Assembly (NCBI GenBank): GCA_034433695.1
Contig: DAOUAK010000084.1
Location: forward strand, 1-6,963
Reading direction: 5' to 3'
Length of the DNA stretch: 6,963 nucleotides
Origin: JASFBA01 sp034433695
GTDB lineage: Bacteria; Chloroflexota; Chloroflexia; DTKN01
Made by a program: the position numbers and the translations under genes. This document shows positions 6,026 through 6,963 of the stretch, piece after piece. Each line of letters opens with the position of its first letter. Position 1 is the stretch's first letter. The notes below the pieces were generated by a model. That model saw only the letters and a list, made by a program, of their open reading frames with translations, searched no databases and was not told the DNA's origin.

Positions 6026-6963
6026 CTAGTAGCCCAGGTAGGTCATAATCTTGCTCATCACCGCGTTGCGAGAGGAGGCGCTGTTGATGGCCTCGAAGCC
6101 AAAGGCCAGGTAGACCACCCTGTAGGTGCCGGCATACGCTACCCCGCCCCAGGTGTAGGAGCCGCTGTAGTCAAAGATGCCCACCGCTCCGTTCACCGGG
6201 CTCACCTCGCTGGGATAGGCCTGGTTGTTCGCCCCGTCGCCCCCGCTGATGTTGATGCTCACCCCGCTCATAAAGTCGTAGCCGGTCAGCCCATAGGTGT
6301 TGGTGTCGTCCCGAACGTAACTGGCATGCAGGTAGGTGCCGTAGAAGGAGTCGGTGCGGATGTCGTAGCCGATGTCCTGACCGGAGATGAAGAGTTTCCC
6401 GCCACCGTTCAGGTAGGAGGCCAGGTTCGACTCGTCGGTGCTGGTCAGGGTGGTGGAGTAGTCGTCGCCGGTGAGCCAGACGACGATCGGGTACTTCTGG
6501 AGGGTGGAAAGGCTGGGGCTGCCCTGGGTGGCTACGGTCCAGGTGTCGTAGGTATAACCGCCGGCCGCCAGGGCATTGGCGTAGTAGGTCTGGTACGACT
6601 TGCCGGCGTCGTCATCCACCAGGAGAACTTTCTTGGCGCCGGGCGTGGGTGTGCGGGTAGCCGTCGGGGCCGGCGTGGGTGTGCGGGTAGGTGTGGCCGT
6701 AGGCGGCACAGGCGTGGGGGTCGGCGTGGTGCCCTTGAGCCAGGAGAGGACCTTGCTCATCACCGTGTTGCGGGAGGAGGCGCTGTTGATGGCCTCGAAG
6801 CCAAAGGCCAGGTAGACCACCCTGTAGGTGCCGGCATAGGTCACCCCGCCCCAGGTGTAGGAGCCGCTGTAGTCAAAGATGCCCACCGCTCCGTTCACCG
6901 GGCTCACCTCGCTGGGATAGGCCTGGTTGTTCGCCCCGTCGCCCCCGCTGATGTTGATGCTCA
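6026..6963 (-). CDS. Modular, probably secreted protein with tandem alpha/beta domains and Thr-Pro linker (C-terminal part)
   Basis: The frame is open to the window edge on the 5' side and ends at TAG (6028-6026); 311 residues are visible. The GTG at 6907-6905 is an internal valine, since the same sequence recurs mid-domain in the second copy. From the N-terminus there is the end of one domain, a 31-residue linker of Thr, Pro, Ala, Val and Arg (6730-6638), and a complete second domain. The complete domain starts KKVLLVDDD, then has YPIVVWLTGDDY, LASYLNGGGKLFISGQDIG, GANNQAYPSEVSPVNGAVGI, VVYLAFGFEAI and a final helix. This looks like a Rossmann-like ThuA/class I amidotransferase-like fold. 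No cysteine is present in the visible part, so amidotransferase-type nucleophile chemistry is unlikely and a binding or structural role is more plausible. Linkers of this kind are common in secreted Chloroflexota proteins. Signal peptide and remaining domains lie outside the window; no C-terminal anchor is seen. Confidence 0.8.
   Translation of the reverse strand, partial: SINISGGDGANNQAYPSEVSPVNGAVGIFDYSGSYTWGGVTYAGTYRVVYLAFGFEAINSASSRNTVMSKVLSWLKGTTPTPTPVPPTATPTRTPTPAPTATRTPTPGAKKVLLVDDDAGKSYQTYYANALAAGGYTYDTWTVATQGSPSLSTLQKYPIVVWLTGDDYSTTLTSTDESNLASYLNGGGKLFISGQDIGYDIRTDSFYGTYLHASYVRDDTNTYGLTGYDFMSGVSINISGGDGANNQAYPSEVSPVNGAVGIFDYSGSYTWGGVAYAGTYRVVYLAFGFEAINSASSRNAVMSKIMTYLGY
6050..6261 (-). 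repeat. Tandem domain repeat, 3'-proximal copy (702-base period)
   Basis: This segment matches 6752-6963 at 207 of 212 positions by eye. The five differences are at 6064, 6071 and three within 6108-6111. They give two amino-acid changes (NAV versus NTV, VAYAG versus VTYAG) and two silent codon changes. It encodes the C-terminal half of the alpha/beta domain. Confidence 0.92.
6638..6730 (-). repeat. Low-complexity Thr-Pro linker with a 30-base internal repeat
   Basis: The linker DNA contains the same 19 bases at 6642-6660 and 6672-6690, a 30-base period encoding TRTPTPA and TRTPTPG. The linker would be an extended, flexible and possibly O-glycosylated spacer between the two alpha/beta domains. 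Glycosylation is inference only. Confidence 0.8.
6752..6963 (-). repeat. Tandem domain repeat, 5'-proximal copy (continues beyond window)
   Basis: This is the second copy of the domain end, offset by 702 bases (234 codons) from 6050-6261. Identity is perfect over at least the last 100 bases up to the window edge, so the true repeat extends further upstream. Similarity stops just before the linker, where KIMTYLGY is replaced by KVLSWLKG. Confidence 0.92.

Noticed and set aside
6638..6730. The 30-base repeat as a CRISPR array or mobile element end
   Set aside because: Only two copies of 19 bases occur with an 11-base gap, inside an intact coding frame, and they encode a Thr-Pro linker. No cas gene or spacer pattern is nearby.
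6600..6815. A Val/Gly-rich 71-codon open frame on the + strand opposite the linker
   Set aside because: Its GVGVRVGV-like repeats are simply the antisense reading of the Thr-Pro linker codons.

Overview
The window is high in GC and compact. It most resembles a member of the Chloroflexota (Anaerolineae-like). That placement is inference from gene style: Tad-pilus proteins of the CpaE, CpaF, TadB, TadC type, AGGAGGT-like ribosome binding sites, and a secreted protein whose domains are joined by long Thr-Pro linkers. No rRNA or other phylogenetic marker is present.

Region 1 (1-3947, + strand) is the inner-membrane and cytoplasmic motor part of a Tad/Flp type IV pilus operon. It holds the C-terminal part of a CpaE/TadZ-like MinD-family ATPase cut by the window edge, a complete CpaF/TadA secretion ATPase, and the platform proteins TadB and TadC. 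Gaps are 21-36 bases and each complete gene has a Shine-Dalgarno sequence. CpaF would power fibre assembly on the TadB/TadC platform, and the CpaE-like protein would place the machine. Prepilin, prepilin peptidase and any outer component lie outside the window.

Region 2 (3948-4195) is a gene-free convergent spacer. A 42-base imperfect hairpin starting 17 bases after tadC is the best terminator candidate for the Tad operon. Three smaller hairpins follow and remain unexplained.

Region 3 (4196-5945, - strand) is a two-gene unit: a short coiled-coil protein followed 9 bases later by a GT4-type glycosyltransferase, read from a well-formed sigma70-type promoter (TTGCAC, 17 bases, extended -10 TGG-TAAAAT). 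This promoter sits where a naive call would put the start of the coiled-coil gene, so that gene probably begins at an internal GTG.

Region 4 (5967-6963, - strand) is the C-terminal end of a large, probably secreted, modular protein. It has almost identical tandem domains (702-base period) separated by a Thr-Pro linker and ends at a textbook intrinsic terminator, whose T-run overlaps the -35 box of the region 3 promoter by two bases.

No CRISPR array, tRNA, rRNA, insertion sequence, phage gene or recognisable defence system was seen. The window looks like ordinary cell-surface chromosome. The most unusual items are the nearly identical repeats, the terminator-promoter junction and the structured spacer.
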